A stretch of DNA of 64,000 nucleotides from Duganella sp. CF458 (GCF_900113115.1 NZ_FOOF01000017.1:1-64000); one strand, 5' to 3'. Counted from the stretch's first letter, positions 15,948-26,639 are shown. Notes: generated from the letters alone by a model not told the origin. A program made the numbers and translations.

Positions 15948-15976
15948 TTGACAAGCTGGTGTGCTCCTCATATAGT
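15948..15976 (+). promoter_or_regulatory. Sigma70 promoter of the amino-sugar operon
   Basis: TTGACA (15948-15953), a 17-nt spacer and TATAGT (15971-15976), predicted start near 15983, 23 nt before the first gene. This is the best promoter match in the window. Confidence 0.8.
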
Positions 15977-16005
15977 CGCCACAGTTCTTTTCATCCCTTG
16001 AAAAA

Positions 16006-16875
16006 ATGATCGAATTCCTGATAGGTGTCGACGGTGGAGGCAGCGGTACACGGGTACGCCTGGCGCGTGCCAACGGACAGTTGCTGGGCGAAGGCCAGGC
16101 CGGTCCATCGGCCCTGCTGCACGGTATTAAGAATGCGTGGAGCGCGGTCGAGGAAGCCGCGGCGCGCGCCTTCGAGTCGGCCGGCGTAACGCCACCGGCG
16201 CGCGCACACATCGCGGTAGGCCTGGGGCTGGCCGGCGTGCATAACCGGCAGTGGGCCGCCAACTTCGTGGCGGCCAATCCCGGCTTTGCCGCCGTGGCGC
16301 TGGAAACCGATGCCTTCACCACCGTGCTCGGCGCGCACGAAGGCCAACCGGGCGCCATCATCGCGCTGGGCACCGGCAGCGTGGGCGAAATCCTGCATGC
16401 CGATGGCTCGCGTCATGAAGTGGGCGGCTGGGGCTTCCCTTCCGGCGACGAAGCCGGGGGTGCCTGGATCGGCATGAAGGCGATCAACCATGTGCAGCAG
16501 GTTACCGACGGACGCGTTGCGGGCAGCGCCTTCTCGCAGGCGGTGGCCGATGCTTGCGGCGGCAGCCGCGACCGCATCCAGGTCTGGCTGGCCAATGCCA
16601 ACCAGACCGCCTTTGCGCAACTGGCCCGCATCGTCCTGCAGTTTGCCGATAGCGATGCAACCGCGCGCACCATCCTTTCCGAAGCAGGCCGGCAAGTGGC
16701 GCTGATCGCCCACGGCCTGGACCCGAGCGGCACGCTGCCGATCGCATTGTGCGGCGGGCTCGGTGAGCCGCTGCGCGCTTTCCTGCCGCCTGCCCTGTTG
16801 CAGCGGATTGTTCCACCCAAGGGCGATTCGGCCGCGGGTGGCCTGCGCCTGATCCAACAACATTTGAAGGAGTAG
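16006..16875 (+). CDS. BadF/BadG-type N-acetylglucosamine/glucosamine kinase
   Basis: 289 residues of the ASKHA kinase fold. The phosphate-1 loop GVDGGGSGTRVRLA is at residues 7-20, with the second phosphate/adenosine motifs IIALGTGSVGEI (about 119-130), GGWGFPSGDEAGGAWIG and CGGLGEP. This places it in the BadF/GspK group, which in chitin-utilising proteobacteria phosphorylates GlcNAc or glucosamine on O6. As first gene of an operon with nagA and a deaminase, it would make GlcNAc-6-phosphate from free GlcNAc after ABC or MFS uptake. The ATG lies just after a weak SD; the end overlaps the SD (AAGGAG) of the regulator gene. Confidence 0.88.
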   Translation: MIEFLIGVDGGGSGTRVRLARANGQLLGEGQAGPSALLHGIKNAWSAVEEAAARAFESAGVTPPARAHIAVGLGLAGVHNRQWAANFVAANPGFAAVALETDAFTTVLGAHEGQPGAIIALGTGSVGEILHADGSRHEVGGWGFPSGDEAGGAWIGMKAINHVQQVTDGRVAGSAFSQAVADACGGSRDRIQVWLANANQTAFAQLARIVLQFADSDATARTILSEAGRQVALIAHGLDPSGTLPIALCGGLGEPLRAFLPPALLQRIVPPKGDSAAGGLRLIQQHLKE

Positions 16876-16878
16876 CCC

Positions 16879-17613
16879 GTGCTATCCCAGTTGAGCGATT
16901 TCCGGCCCGACGCCGACAGCGACACCCCTCTGTATATGCAGTTGGCAAACAAGCTGTCCGACGGCATAGCGAGCGGCGACTGGCGCGCCAATGAGGCGCT
17001 GCCGTCCGAGCGCGTGCTTTCGGAAATACTCAATATCTCGCGGGTCACCGCGCGCAAGGCAATCGACATGCTGTGCGCACGCGGCATGCTGACGCGCCGC
17101 CGCGGTTCCGGCACTTACATCACGCCCAAGCTGGAACAGCCGCTGTCGCGCCTGACCAGTTTTTCGGAGGAGCTGCGCCAGCGCGGCTTTACCGCCGGCT
17201 CGCGCTGGCTGCAGCGTGAAATCGGCGTGGCGGCGCCGCTGGAATTGCTGTCGCTGGGCCTGTCGCCGAACATGCCGGTGGCGCGCCTGAAGCGCCTGCG
17301 TACCGCCGACGACGTGGTCATGGCGATCGAGACTTCAACCATTCCCGCCATGTACATGCCCGATCCGGGCACGGTGAACGGCTCGCTGTACGGCTACCTG
17401 GAAGCCACCGGCAATGTGCCGATGCGCGCGCTGCAGCACATCCGCGCCATCAATGCCAATGCCGAGCAAGCGCGCCTGGCCAATATCGCGCCCGGTACCG
17501 CCATGCTGCACATTACGCGCGTGAGCTACCTGGAGGGCGGCGCAGCGGTAGAACTTACCCACTCCTACTGCCGGAGTGACTATTATGAATTTGTAGCGGA
17601 GTCGCGTCGATGA
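16879..17613 (+). CDS. GntR family regulator (HutC/UTRA type), likely controls the amino-sugar operon
   Basis: 244 residues from a GTG start preceded by AAGGAG. The winged helix-turn-helix is at about residues 15-80 (LYMQLANKLSDGIASGDW ... LPSERVLSEILNISRVTARKAIDMLCARGMLTRRRGSGTYI). A UTRA ligand domain fills the rest (TSFSEELRQRGF ... LKRLRTADDVVMAIETSTIP ... LEGGAAVELTHSYCRSDYYEF). Close relatives (NagR/NagQ, DasR, YvoA) sense GlcNAc-6-phosphate or glucosamine-6-phosphate. It overlaps nagA by 4 bp (ATGA) and most likely represses its own operon through the palindromes upstream. Confidence 0.93.
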   Translation: MLSQLSDFRPDADSDTPLYMQLANKLSDGIASGDWRANEALPSERVLSEILNISRVTARKAIDMLCARGMLTRRRGSGTYITPKLEQPLSRLTSFSEELRQRGFTAGSRWLQREIGVAAPLELLSLGLSPNMPVARLKRLRTADDVVMAIETSTIPAMYMPDPGTVNGSLYGYLEATGNVPMRALQHIRAINANAEQARLANIAPGTAMLHITRVSYLEGGAAVELTHSYCRSDYYEFVAESRR

Positions 17614-18722
17614 ACCAGGCAATCCAAGGCAATATCCTGACACCGTCCGGTTGGCTGAACGGAACGATTTCCTTCGGCGAGCGGATCGAAGACGTCGCGG
17701 GCAGCGGCACCGATCCGAAGCTGAACGGCGACGACTATATCCTGCCCGGCTTCATCGACCTGCACGTGCACGGCGGCGCCGGCAAGGACGTGATGGAAGG
17801 CGGCGACGCGGTGCATGCGATTGCCGCGATCCATGCGCGCCATGGCACGACGTCGATGCTGGCCACCACCATGACCGCCCCGCCCGAAGATATCGACGTG
17901 GCGCTGGCCGCCATCGGCAAGGCAGTGCGCCAGCGCGGCAAGGGTGAAGCGCGGGTGCTGGGCGCCCACCTGGAAGGCCCTTACATCAATAGCGGCAAGC
18001 TCGGTGCGCAGCCGAACTTCGCGCGCGCCGCCACGATTGAAGAAGTCCATCGCCTGGAGCAACTGGCGCCGATGCGCGTGATCACCGTGGCGCCGGAGAT
18101 TTCGGGCCACCTGGAACTGGTGCGCGACCTGGCCGAGCACGGCGTTCGGGTGCAGATCGGCCACACCCTGGGTTCCTATGAAGAAGGCGTCGCCGCCCTG
18201 GATCATGGCGCCACCGGCTTCACCCATTTGTTCAACGCGATGAGCGGCCTGCACCACCGCGAGCCCGGCATGGTCGGCGCCGCCCTGGCGCACGCCGAAT
18301 TCGCGGAACTGATTCCCGATCTGCTGCACGTGCATCCGGGTGCGATCAAGGGCGCGCTGCGCGCCATCCCGCGCCTGTACTGCGTGACCGATTCCACGGC
18401 GGCCACCGGCATGCCGGATGGCGAGTACATGCTGGGCCGCCACATCGTCCATAAGTGCATGGGCGGCGTGCGCCTGCCCGACGGCACCCTGGCCGGTTCC
18501 ACGCTGACGCTGGACCAGGCCCTGCGCAACCTGGTCGGGCTGGGCCTCGACCTGGCGGACGCCTCCAAACGAGTTTCCACCCATGCAGCCGACTACCTCG
18601 GCCTGCAGGACCGCGGCCGCCTGGCACGCGGCGCGTATGCCGACCTGGTCGTGATGGACCGGGACCTGAAACTGAAAGCCGTTTATATCGAAGGAGAACG
18701 TTGTGACCTCAATGATGCTTAA
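17610..18722 (+). CDS. nagA: N-acetylglucosamine-6-phosphate deacetylase
   Basis: 370 residues, family length. It removes the acetyl group from GlcNAc-6-phosphate. Amidohydrolase landmarks are present: GFIDLHVHGGAGKDVMEG (metal and substrate loop, about 49-66), HLEGPYIN (about 121), IGHT (about 184), THLFNAMSGLHHREPG (about 205-220) and the catalytic aspartate in CVTDSTAATGMPDGEY (about 258). The start overlaps the regulator's stop by 4 bp and the end overlaps the deaminase gene by 20 bp, indicating tight translational coupling. Confidence 0.96.
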   Translation: MNQAIQGNILTPSGWLNGTISFGERIEDVAGSGTDPKLNGDDYILPGFIDLHVHGGAGKDVMEGGDAVHAIAAIHARHGTTSMLATTMTAPPEDIDVALAAIGKAVRQRGKGEARVLGAHLEGPYINSGKLGAQPNFARAATIEEVHRLEQLAPMRVITVAPEISGHLELVRDLAEHGVRVQIGHTLGSYEEGVAALDHGATGFTHLFNAMSGLHHREPGMVGAALAHAEFAELIPDLLHVHPGAIKGALRAIPRLYCVTDSTAATGMPDGEYMLGRHIVHKCMGGVRLPDGTLAGSTLTLDQALRNLVGLGLDLADASKRVSTHAADYLGLQDRGRLARGAYADLVVMDRDLKLKAVYIEGERCDLNDA

Positions 18723-19725
18723 AGAAGCCCTGTCTGCCGCCGACTGCGTGGAACAGCAGTTGGCGAACGACACCGACCGCTACGCGGAACTGGGCCGCAA
18801 ACTGAGGAGCACTCCGTTCAACTCCGCGTTGACCGTGGCACGCGGCAGCTCGGACCACGCCTGCAATTACATCGCTTACCTGATCATGTCGCGCCTGGGT
18901 CGCGTGGTGGCTTCGCTGCCGATGTCGCTGGTGACGCTGCACAAATCGCCGCTGATCACGCGCGACACGCTGGTGGTGTCGGTTTCGCAGTCCGGTCAAA
19001 GCCCCGACGTGGTCGAACCGATCCGCTACTTCCGCGATGGCGGCGCCACCACCGTGGCGCTGGTGAACGATGCCGACTCGCCGCTGGCCCACAGCGCCGA
19101 GTGGGCGATGCCGCTGCGTGCCGGCAAGGAGCAAAGCGTGGCCGCCACCAAGAGCTTCATTACCTCCCTGGTGGCCGGCGCGCGCATGGTGGCGCACTGG
19201 CAGAACGATCCGGAACTGCTGGAGGGCCTGGCCGCCCTGCCCGATGCGCTGCGCGCAGCCTGCAACGTGGATTGGACGCCTGCCATTGAAGTGCTGGCGC
19301 CTGCCCGCAACATCATGGTGGTTGGCCGCGGCATCAGCTTCCCGGTGGCACTGGAGGCTTCGCTGAAATTCAAGGAAACCTCGGCACTGCAGGCGGAAGC
19401 CTTCTCCGGCGCGGAAATCAAGCACGGCCCGATGGCGCTGATCGAGGAAGGCTATCCCCTGCTGATCTTTGCAACCCGCGGCCCGACCCAGGCCGGCTTG
19501 CTGGCGCTGGCCGAAGAAATGCGCGGCCGCGGCGCGCGCGTGCTGCTGGCGGCGCCGGAGGATGTCGCTTCGCGCGACCTGACCCTGCCGGTGGCGGCAA
19601 CGCCCGATCTCGATCCGATCGTGGCGATCCAGGCCTTCTATGTGATGGCGGCAAAGCTGTCCGCGGCGCGCGGCCTGGACCCGGATCGTCCGCGCCACCT
19701 CAACAAAGTCACCAAAACCCATTGA
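18703..19725 (+). CDS. SIS-domain glucosamine-6-phosphate deaminase (NagB-II type)
   Basis: 340 residues with two SIS sugar-isomerase domains and no glutaminase part, as in NagB-II, a GlmS-derived enzyme that turns glucosamine-6-phosphate into fructose-6-phosphate and ammonia. Diagnostic segments are ARGSSDHACNYIAYL, SVSQSGQSPDVVEP, KEQSVAATKSFITSLVAGA, EASLKFKETSALQAEAFSGAEIKHGP and the C-terminal PRHLNKVTKTH. The GTG start at 18703 follows AAGGAG by 6 nt, better than the ATGs 9-12 nt later. No classical NagB is present, so this enzyme completes the pathway. Confidence 0.93.
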   Translation: MTSMMLKEALSAADCVEQQLANDTDRYAELGRKLRSTPFNSALTVARGSSDHACNYIAYLIMSRLGRVVASLPMSLVTLHKSPLITRDTLVVSVSQSGQSPDVVEPIRYFRDGGATTVALVNDADSPLAHSAEWAMPLRAGKEQSVAATKSFITSLVAGARMVAHWQNDPELLEGLAALPDALRAACNVDWTPAIEVLAPARNIMVVGRGISFPVALEASLKFKETSALQAEAFSGAEIKHGPMALIEEGYPLLIFATRGPTQAGLLALAEEMRGRGARVLLAAPEDVASRDLTLPVAATPDLDPIVAIQAFYVMAAKLSAARGLDPDRPRHLNKVTKTH

Positions 19726-19754
19726 TCCACTGAGATTCCCGCGCGCGGCCATCG

Positions 19755-21017
19755 ATGAAGAACAGTCTCCTGCTTGCCGCATTGATGGCCGTTGCCGGCG
19801 CCACGCTTGCCGCGCCGCTGCAGCGCATCGAATTCTGGACCTTCAGCATGAAGCCGCGCTTCACGCCCTATTTCGAGGACGTGGTGAAACGCTACGAGGC
19901 CGCCAATCCCGGCGTCAAGCTGGAATGGGTCGACTTCCCGTGGGACATCATCCAGACCAAGCTGGTGACGCGCATCGTGGCCGGCAAGCCGCCGGCGCTG
20001 GTCAACCTGAACGTGCCGTGGGCCGAGGAATTCGCCCGCGACGGGCTGCTGGCGCCGGTCGATGCGATGCTCGGCGCCGAACGTTCGCGCTACCTGCCCA
20101 GCGCCTTGCAGGACCTTTCCTTCGGCGGCAAGACTTACGGCTTCCCGATGTACAGCAACGTTGCGGTGATCGCCTACAACCGCGAGATCTTCAGTGCGGC
20201 CGGGATTACCCATGCGCCACGCAATCTCGACGAGCAACTGGCTTTCGCGCGCCAGATCGCCCAACGCACCGGAAAGGCGGGCCTGTGCCCTGCCCTGTCC
20301 AAGGTCGATGGGCTGATGCTGCAGCAAGGCTTGCCGGTGCTGTCCGGCGGCCGGGCCGTGTTCAATTCCCCGGCGCACGTGGCGTTTGTCCGCAAACTGG
20401 CCGAGACGTATCGCGCCGGCGGCCTGCTGAAAGACGGCCTGTTCGCCGAGGATAACTTCCCGCCGGCCGTGGAGGCTTACAAGAGCGGGCGCTTGGGCAT
20501 GTTGCTGGCGCCGCCGACAGCGCTGAAGCGCATCCAGGCCGATGCGCGCGATGTGTATGCGGTGACCGATGTGGCGCCGGCGCCGCTTGGGCCGACCGGC
20601 ATTGCCGATGGTGGATGGCTGATCCACTTTGGCGTGCCGGCACGCGTGCCCGCAGCGGATTTGCCGGGCATCGGCAGGTTTGCGCGCTTTTTGACCAGCG
20701 ATGCGAACCAGCTCGAATTTGCGCGGCAGGCCAGCGTGTTTCCGGCAGCAGCCCAGGCAGCCAATGATTCCTTCTTCACGGCAGTGCCGGCCAATGCCGG
20801 CGCAGCGGAGAAAGCCGTCGCTGCCGGCGCGGTATCAATGCCCTACTCGCGCACCATGTACGTGGCCGGCATCGAGGACTACGACGAATTGCGCCGCGCG
20901 CTGGTGAAAGCCGTTGAAGCCGGCGTCACCGGCCGCCAGGACATCCAGCAAGCACTCGACGCCGCCGTCGCGATCTGGAATCGCAAATTGTCCACTTTGC
21001 GGGGGATCGCGCCATGA
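19755..21017 (+). CDS. ABC transporter sugar-binding protein (family 1)
   Basis: 420 residues. A signal peptide (MKNSLLLAALMAVAGATLA) precedes a classic extracellular solute-binding protein type 1 domain: IEFWTFSMKPRFTPYFEDVVKRYEAANPGVKLEWVDFPW, NVPWAEEFARDGLLAPVD, GLPVLSGGRAVFN. It would deliver GlcNAc, chitobiose or a related oligosaccharide to the two permeases that follow. The stop overlaps the first permease start by 4 bp. There is no lipobox. The substrate is inferred from the operon. Confidence 0.9.
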   Translation: MKNSLLLAALMAVAGATLAAPLQRIEFWTFSMKPRFTPYFEDVVKRYEAANPGVKLEWVDFPWDIIQTKLVTRIVAGKPPALVNLNVPWAEEFARDGLLAPVDAMLGAERSRYLPSALQDLSFGGKTYGFPMYSNVAVIAYNREIFSAAGITHAPRNLDEQLAFARQIAQRTGKAGLCPALSKVDGLMLQQGLPVLSGGRAVFNSPAHVAFVRKLAETYRAGGLLKDGLFAEDNFPPAVEAYKSGRLGMLLAPPTALKRIQADARDVYAVTDVAPAPLGPTGIADGGWLIHFGVPARVPAADLPGIGRFARFLTSDANQLEFARQASVFPAAAQAANDSFFTAVPANAGAAEKAVAAGAVSMPYSRTMYVAGIEDYDELRRALVKAVEAGVTGRQDIQQALDAAVAIWNRKLSTLRGIAP

Positions 21018-21853
21018 AGCGCGCAGTGACCCCGTGGCTGTTCCTGGCGCCGGCGCTGGTGCTGCTTGCGGTGTTTGCATTCTGGCCGGTGCTGTTTGGG
21101 TCGGTGCTGGCGTTTACCGACTTTTCCCTGGTGCGGCCGACGCATTGGGTCGGCTTCGACAACTTCCGCTACATCTTCAACAACGAGATGTTCGTCACGG
21201 GCCTGAAGAACTCACTGGTATTCCTGTTGATCGTACCCTGCGTGCAACTGGGCGCCATTGCGCTGGCGGTGATGGTGAACAACCAGCTCCCGGGCATCAA
21301 GCTGTTCCGCGCCGCGTACTACGTGCCGGTGGTGACGACGGTCTCCGTGGTGGGCATCATGTGGGGCTTCATGTTCCACGAACAGGGAGCGCTGAACTAC
21401 ATCCTCGGCACCAACATCGGCTGGCTGCAGGACGACACCTTCGCGTTGGCCGCGATCATGTTCGTCACGCTGTGGCGCGGCCTGGGCTGGTATATGGTGA
21501 TGTACCTGGCGGCCTTGCAATCGGTGCCGCAGGAAATGCAGGAAGCCGCGATCCTCGACGGCGCCTCGCGCTGGCAGCGCTTCTGGCATATCACCGTGCC
21601 CATGCTGCGCCCTACCATCATGGTCTGCACCATCCTCTCGGTACTGGGCGCGCTAAAGGCCTACCAGGAGGTCGACGTACTGACCCAGGGCGGCCCGATG
21701 AATTCAACGTTTACCGCCCTGTACTACGCCTACGACCAGGGCTTGAAGCACCTGAAGCTGCCGCGCGCGCTGGCCGCTAGCTTCATTGTTTCCCTGATCT
21801 GCATCGGCATCGCCCTGCTTTGCCTGCGCTACCTGAAGCCCAAGCACCGATGA
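21014..21853 (+). CDS. ABC sugar permease (MalF/UgpA type)
   Basis: 279 residues with six predicted membrane helices, starting PWLFLAPALVLLAVFAFWPVLFGSVLAFTDF. The EAA loop that contacts the ATPase is EMQEAAILDGASRWQRFWHITVPMLRP (given in part), at about residues 176-201. It forms the translocation pore with the next gene product. It overlaps both neighbours by 4 bp. Confidence 0.94.
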   Translation: MKRAVTPWLFLAPALVLLAVFAFWPVLFGSVLAFTDFSLVRPTHWVGFDNFRYIFNNEMFVTGLKNSLVFLLIVPCVQLGAIALAVMVNNQLPGIKLFRAAYYVPVVTTVSVVGIMWGFMFHEQGALNYILGTNIGWLQDDTFALAAIMFVTLWRGLGWYMVMYLAALQSVPQEMQEAAILDGASRWQRFWHITVPMLRPTIMVCTILSVLGALKAYQEVDVLTQGGPMNSTFTALYYAYDQGLKHLKLPRALAASFIVSLICIGIALLCLRYLKPKHR

Positions 21854-22653
21854 AAAAGACCGCACAATACCTGCTGCTGGCCGCCATCGCGCTGCTCTGC
21901 ATATTCCCGTTCTGGTGGACTCTGGTGACGGCGCTGTCGACGGAAGGCAATATCTTTTCCTACCCGCCGACCTTCTGGCCGAAGCAGCCATCGCTGGAAA
22001 ACTTCGCCGAAGTATTCCGCGTGATCCCGATCTGGTCTTTCCTGAAAAATTCTATCCTGATCACCACCTTCACCGTGCTGTGGAAACTGGTGCTGTGCTC
22101 GATGGCCGCCTATCCGCTGGCGCGCCTGCATTTCAAAGGCAAGAAGCTGGTGTTCGGCCTGATCGTCGCGACCATGGTGCTGCCGTCCGAAGTGAACTTC
22201 CTGGTCAACTTCATCACGGTGACCGAGTTGGGCCTGGTCGACACCTATTCCGGCGTCATCCTGCCGAACGTGGTGAACGCCGTCGCGATCCTCCTGCTGA
22301 AACAGGCTTTAGAAGAAGTGCCGCAGGACCTGGTCGATGCCGCGCGTGTCGACGGCGCCTCGGAGTGGACCATCTTCACGAAAATCATGCTGCCGCTGAT
22401 CGCGCCGTGGCTGGCAACAGTCGGCATCCTGACCGCCGTGGAAGCCTGGAACGAATACATCTGGCCATCGATCGTCATGAGCAAGCCGGACGAATTCCCG
22501 CTATCGGTGGGCGTGCTGTATTTGCGCGGCACCTTCGGCAGCAGCACGCGCGTCATCGCGGCAGGTACCATCATCACCATCGTGCCGACACTGGCGGCAT
22601 TCCTTTTCACCCAACGTTACTTCATGCGCGGCATGGACGGAGCAGTTAAATGA
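21850..22653 (+). CDS. ABC sugar permease (MalG/UgpE type)
   Basis: 267 residues from the ATG at 21850, which overlaps the previous stop (ATGA); the frame is open 30 nt further but that would intrude into the upstream gene. Six membrane helices are visible, the first being LLLAAIALLCIFPFWWTLVTAL. The EAA loop is DLVDAARVDGASEWTIFTKI near residues 160-180. Second half of the permease heterodimer. It overlaps the hexosaminidase gene by 4 bp. Confidence 0.94.
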   Translation: MKKTAQYLLLAAIALLCIFPFWWTLVTALSTEGNIFSYPPTFWPKQPSLENFAEVFRVIPIWSFLKNSILITTFTVLWKLVLCSMAAYPLARLHFKGKKLVFGLIVATMVLPSEVNFLVNFITVTELGLVDTYSGVILPNVVNAVAILLLKQALEEVPQDLVDAARVDGASEWTIFTKIMLPLIAPWLATVGILTAVEAWNEYIWPSIVMSKPDEFPLSVGVLYLRGTFGSSTRVIAAGTIITIVPTLAAFLFTQRYFMRGMDGAVK

Positions 22654-24137
22654 GCACACAAGAACTACGAAAAATCGCGGGACAACTGATCATGATCCGT
22701 TTCCCCGGCACGGTGCTGGACCAGGCGACGGCCGATTTCATCCGCGCCAACGGTATCCGCGGCGTGTGCCTGTTCCGGGGGAATATGACCGACTCCGTGC
22801 AACTGGCCAAGCTAACCGCCGACCTGCGCGACGCCATGGGCCCCAATGCGCTGATCGCCATCGACCAGGAAGGCGGCGCCGTGGTGCGTTCGACCTGGGT
22901 ACCCGCGCCGCCAGCGGCAATGGGCCTGGGGGCGGCCGACGACACCGACCTGGCTTATCGAACCGGCGCCGCCGTGGCGCGTGCCGCCAAATCGCTCGGC
23001 TTCAACTGGAACTTCGCACCGGTGCTGGACCTGAACAACAACCCGGACAACCCGGTGATCGCCGAGCGCTCCTTCGGCGCCGAGCCGCAACGTGCGGTGG
23101 AACTGGCCATGGCCTGGATGGCCGGCAGCCATGCCGAAGGCGTGGCCTGCTGCGTCAAGCACTTCCCCGGCCACGGCGATACCCACGTCGACTCGCACCG
23201 CGACCTGCCGACCGTCGACAAGACGCTGCCCGAACTGGACGTGCTCGAGCTGGCGCCTTTCCGCGCCGCTGCCCCGGTGGCGCCGGCCATGATGACAGCC
23301 CATATCGTCTACCCGGCGATCGATCCGGACAATCCGGCCACCATGTCGCCCGCGATCCTGGACGGCATCCTGCGCAAGCAATGGAACTACAAGGGCATCA
23401 TCATCACCGACGGCATGGACATGCACGCCATCGCCGGCCGCTACGGCGTGGGCAACGCCGCCGTGCGCGCCCTGCTGGCCGGCGCCGACATGGTGATGGC
23501 ACTCGGCACCACCGAAACACAGAACGAAACCCTGGATGCCATCGCCGCCGCACTGGCCGACGGCTCCCTGGCGCCAGCTGCCGTCGAAGAACGCCTGGCG
23601 CGCCTCAACGCCCTGGCGCAAGCCTATCCTTGCCAGCAGCGCTCTTATAAGGAAGATGCCGCCGACCGCACGATCATGGCCGAAGGCTGGCGCCGTGCAC
23701 TGACCGCCCGCGGCAATCCACAGCGCCCGGCGCCAGGCAGCAAGCTGCGCCTGGTGGTGCGGCAGGACGTGGTGAGCGACGGCGTATCCGAAGCCGGCGT
23801 GCCGGCGGCCGCCGTAGCCGCCTCGCTGGGCAAGCTGTACGACGTGGACCTGGTCACCTTCGCCGACGCCAACACCTTCGACTGGTCGTCGCTGCCGCAG
23901 GATGGCCGCTTCACCGTGCTGGCCTCCACGTCCCGCCTGCGCTACGGCGACAACGCCCGTTCCAACTGGAAGCCGGACCTGCACCTGGCCCTGTGGAACC
24001 CCTACCAGGCGCTGGACATCCAGTCCCCGGCCCTGATGACCTACGGTTTTGCCGCGCCCGCGCTGGAAGCCGTCAACGCCTGGCTGTCGGGCGAGCTTGA
24101 AGCCACCGGCCGTTGCCCGGTTCCCGGCTTTGCTTGA
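22650..24137 (+). CDS. GH3 beta-N-acetylhexosaminidase (NagZ-like), cytoplasmic
   Basis: 495 residues, no signal peptide. The GH3 NagZ signature KHFPGHGDTHVDSHRDLP (about residues 169-186) carries the Asp-His dyad typical of beta-N-acetylglucosaminidases, and IITDGMDM (about 250) holds the catalytic nucleophile Asp. A C-terminal domain of about 150 residues follows the barrel, longer than short NagZ proteins (about 340 residues). Placed between the permeases and the MFS gene, it would split imported chito-oligosaccharides, or anhydro-muropeptides, to GlcNAc. It overlaps the permease by 4 bp. Confidence 0.92.
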   Translation: MSTQELRKIAGQLIMIRFPGTVLDQATADFIRANGIRGVCLFRGNMTDSVQLAKLTADLRDAMGPNALIAIDQEGGAVVRSTWVPAPPAAMGLGAADDTDLAYRTGAAVARAAKSLGFNWNFAPVLDLNNNPDNPVIAERSFGAEPQRAVELAMAWMAGSHAEGVACCVKHFPGHGDTHVDSHRDLPTVDKTLPELDVLELAPFRAAAPVAPAMMTAHIVYPAIDPDNPATMSPAILDGILRKQWNYKGIIITDGMDMHAIAGRYGVGNAAVRALLAGADMVMALGTTETQNETLDAIAAALADGSLAPAAVEERLARLNALAQAYPCQQRSYKEDAADRTIMAEGWRRALTARGNPQRPAPGSKLRLVVRQDVVSDGVSEAGVPAAAVAASLGKLYDVDLVTFADANTFDWSSLPQDGRFTVLASTSRLRYGDNARSNWKPDLHLALWNPYQALDIQSPALMTYGFAAPALEAVNAWLSGELEATGRCPVPGFA

Positions 24138-24153
24138 AGTTTAAGGAGACACG

Positions 24154-25443
24154 ATGGACGCCGCACGCCACAACCCGTTGAAGTGGATCCCCACGCTGTA
24201 CCTGGCGCAGGGCCTGCCCTACTTCGCCATTGCCCTCGTCTTCGGCCAGATGATGAAGAGCATGAACATGTCCAACGCTGAGATCAGCCATTGGCTGGCC
24301 TTCCTCGGCGGCGCCTGGATCTTCAAACCCTTGTGGAGTCCCTTCCTGGAACTGGCTTCCAGCAAAAAGCTGGTAGTGGTCAGCCTTCAGCTGTTCGGCG
24401 GCGTGTGCCTTGGGCTGGTGGCGCTGGCACTGCAATTCCCGTTCTGGCTGAGTGCCAGCGTGGCAGTGCTGTTCCTGGCGTCGATCGCGTCCGCCACACA
24501 TGATATTTCCTGCGACGGCCTGTACATCGCCAGCCTGTCGAAGAAAGGTCAGGCACAGTACGCTGGTTGGACCGGCACATTCTTTAACGCCGGCCGCCTT
24601 CTAGCACAGGGGGGCTTGCTGACGCTGGCCGGCTATCTAGAGAAGTCGTATGGCGTCACCTCCGCCTGGACGGTCATTTTCGGCATCATCGGACTGACCA
24701 TGTGCGCGCTGGGCAGCTACAACTTCTGGGCCCTGCCCCTCAGCCCTAACCCGCGCATGTCTGAACACAACGCCGCCGCCGTTGCACGCACGCTGGGCGA
24801 AGTCATCATCGACTACTTCCGCAAGCCTGGCATCTGGATTTCGATCCTGTTCATCATTTTGTTCCGCGCTGGCGAGGCGCAGGTGGCAACTATCGGTCCT
24901 CTGTTCCTGAGAGAAGCTCGCGCTGCCGGCGGTTTGGGGCTGGATACGGCGCAAGTAGGCATGGTGTACGGTACCGGCGGCACTATCGCCTTCATCATCG
25001 GCTCCATCGCAGGCGGTTATTTCACTTCGTGGCTTAGCCTGCGCCGCGCCATCCTGTTCCTGATCCTGGCGGTGAATCTGCCAAACCTGGTGTTCTACTA
25101 CCTGTCGCACGCGCTGCCGACCGACCTGACAGTGATCGGAGTCGCGTTGAGCCTGGAAATGTTCGGCTACGGCTTCGGCTTCGTCGGTCTCATCCTGTAC
25201 ATGATGCAGGTGGTCGCACCGGGCAAGTACACTACTGCGCATTACGCTTTCTCCACCGGCGTGATGCAGCTGGGCTTTGTGTTCTTCCGTGGGATCAGCG
25301 GCGACATTCAGTCCGCGCTGGGCTACAAGAACTTCTTCTTATGGGTGCTGGTGGCCGCCATCCCGGTCACCATCCTGTCGCAGTTCATCCCGATGGAATC
25401 GCGCGAACAAGGCAGTGGCGAAGCCGTGCCCGAGGCAGCCTGA
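24154..25443 (+). CDS. AmpG-like MFS transporter
   Basis: 429 residues with about 12 membrane helices. The opening (KWIPTLYLAQGLPYFAIALVFGQMMKSM) and the motif HDISCDGLYIASLSKKGQAQYAGWTG resemble AmpG-type permeases that import GlcNAc-anhydromuropeptides and related GlcNAc-containing saccharides. Within this operon it offers a second, proton-driven uptake route besides the ABC system. The ATG has a strong SD (AAGGAGA). Exact substrate unknown. Confidence 0.85.
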   Translation: MDAARHNPLKWIPTLYLAQGLPYFAIALVFGQMMKSMNMSNAEISHWLAFLGGAWIFKPLWSPFLELASSKKLVVVSLQLFGGVCLGLVALALQFPFWLSASVAVLFLASIASATHDISCDGLYIASLSKKGQAQYAGWTGTFFNAGRLLAQGGLLTLAGYLEKSYGVTSAWTVIFGIIGLTMCALGSYNFWALPLSPNPRMSEHNAAAVARTLGEVIIDYFRKPGIWISILFIILFRAGEAQVATIGPLFLREARAAGGLGLDTAQVGMVYGTGGTIAFIIGSIAGGYFTSWLSLRRAILFLILAVNLPNLVFYYLSHALPTDLTVIGVALSLEMFGYGFGFVGLILYMMQVVAPGKYTTAHYAFSTGVMQLGFVFFRGISGDIQSALGYKNFFLWVLVAAIPVTILSQFIPMESREQGSGEAVPEAA

Positions 25444-25446
25444 TTC

Positions 25447-26544
<1,098 letters not shown>

Positions 26545-26639
26545 GAAATCGTTACAATTGGCTACTTCAGAAAACCGGTCCCATGACGAAATTATGGGAG
26601 AATAGACGTTTGCCTCAACCACAAGAAGGATCACATACC

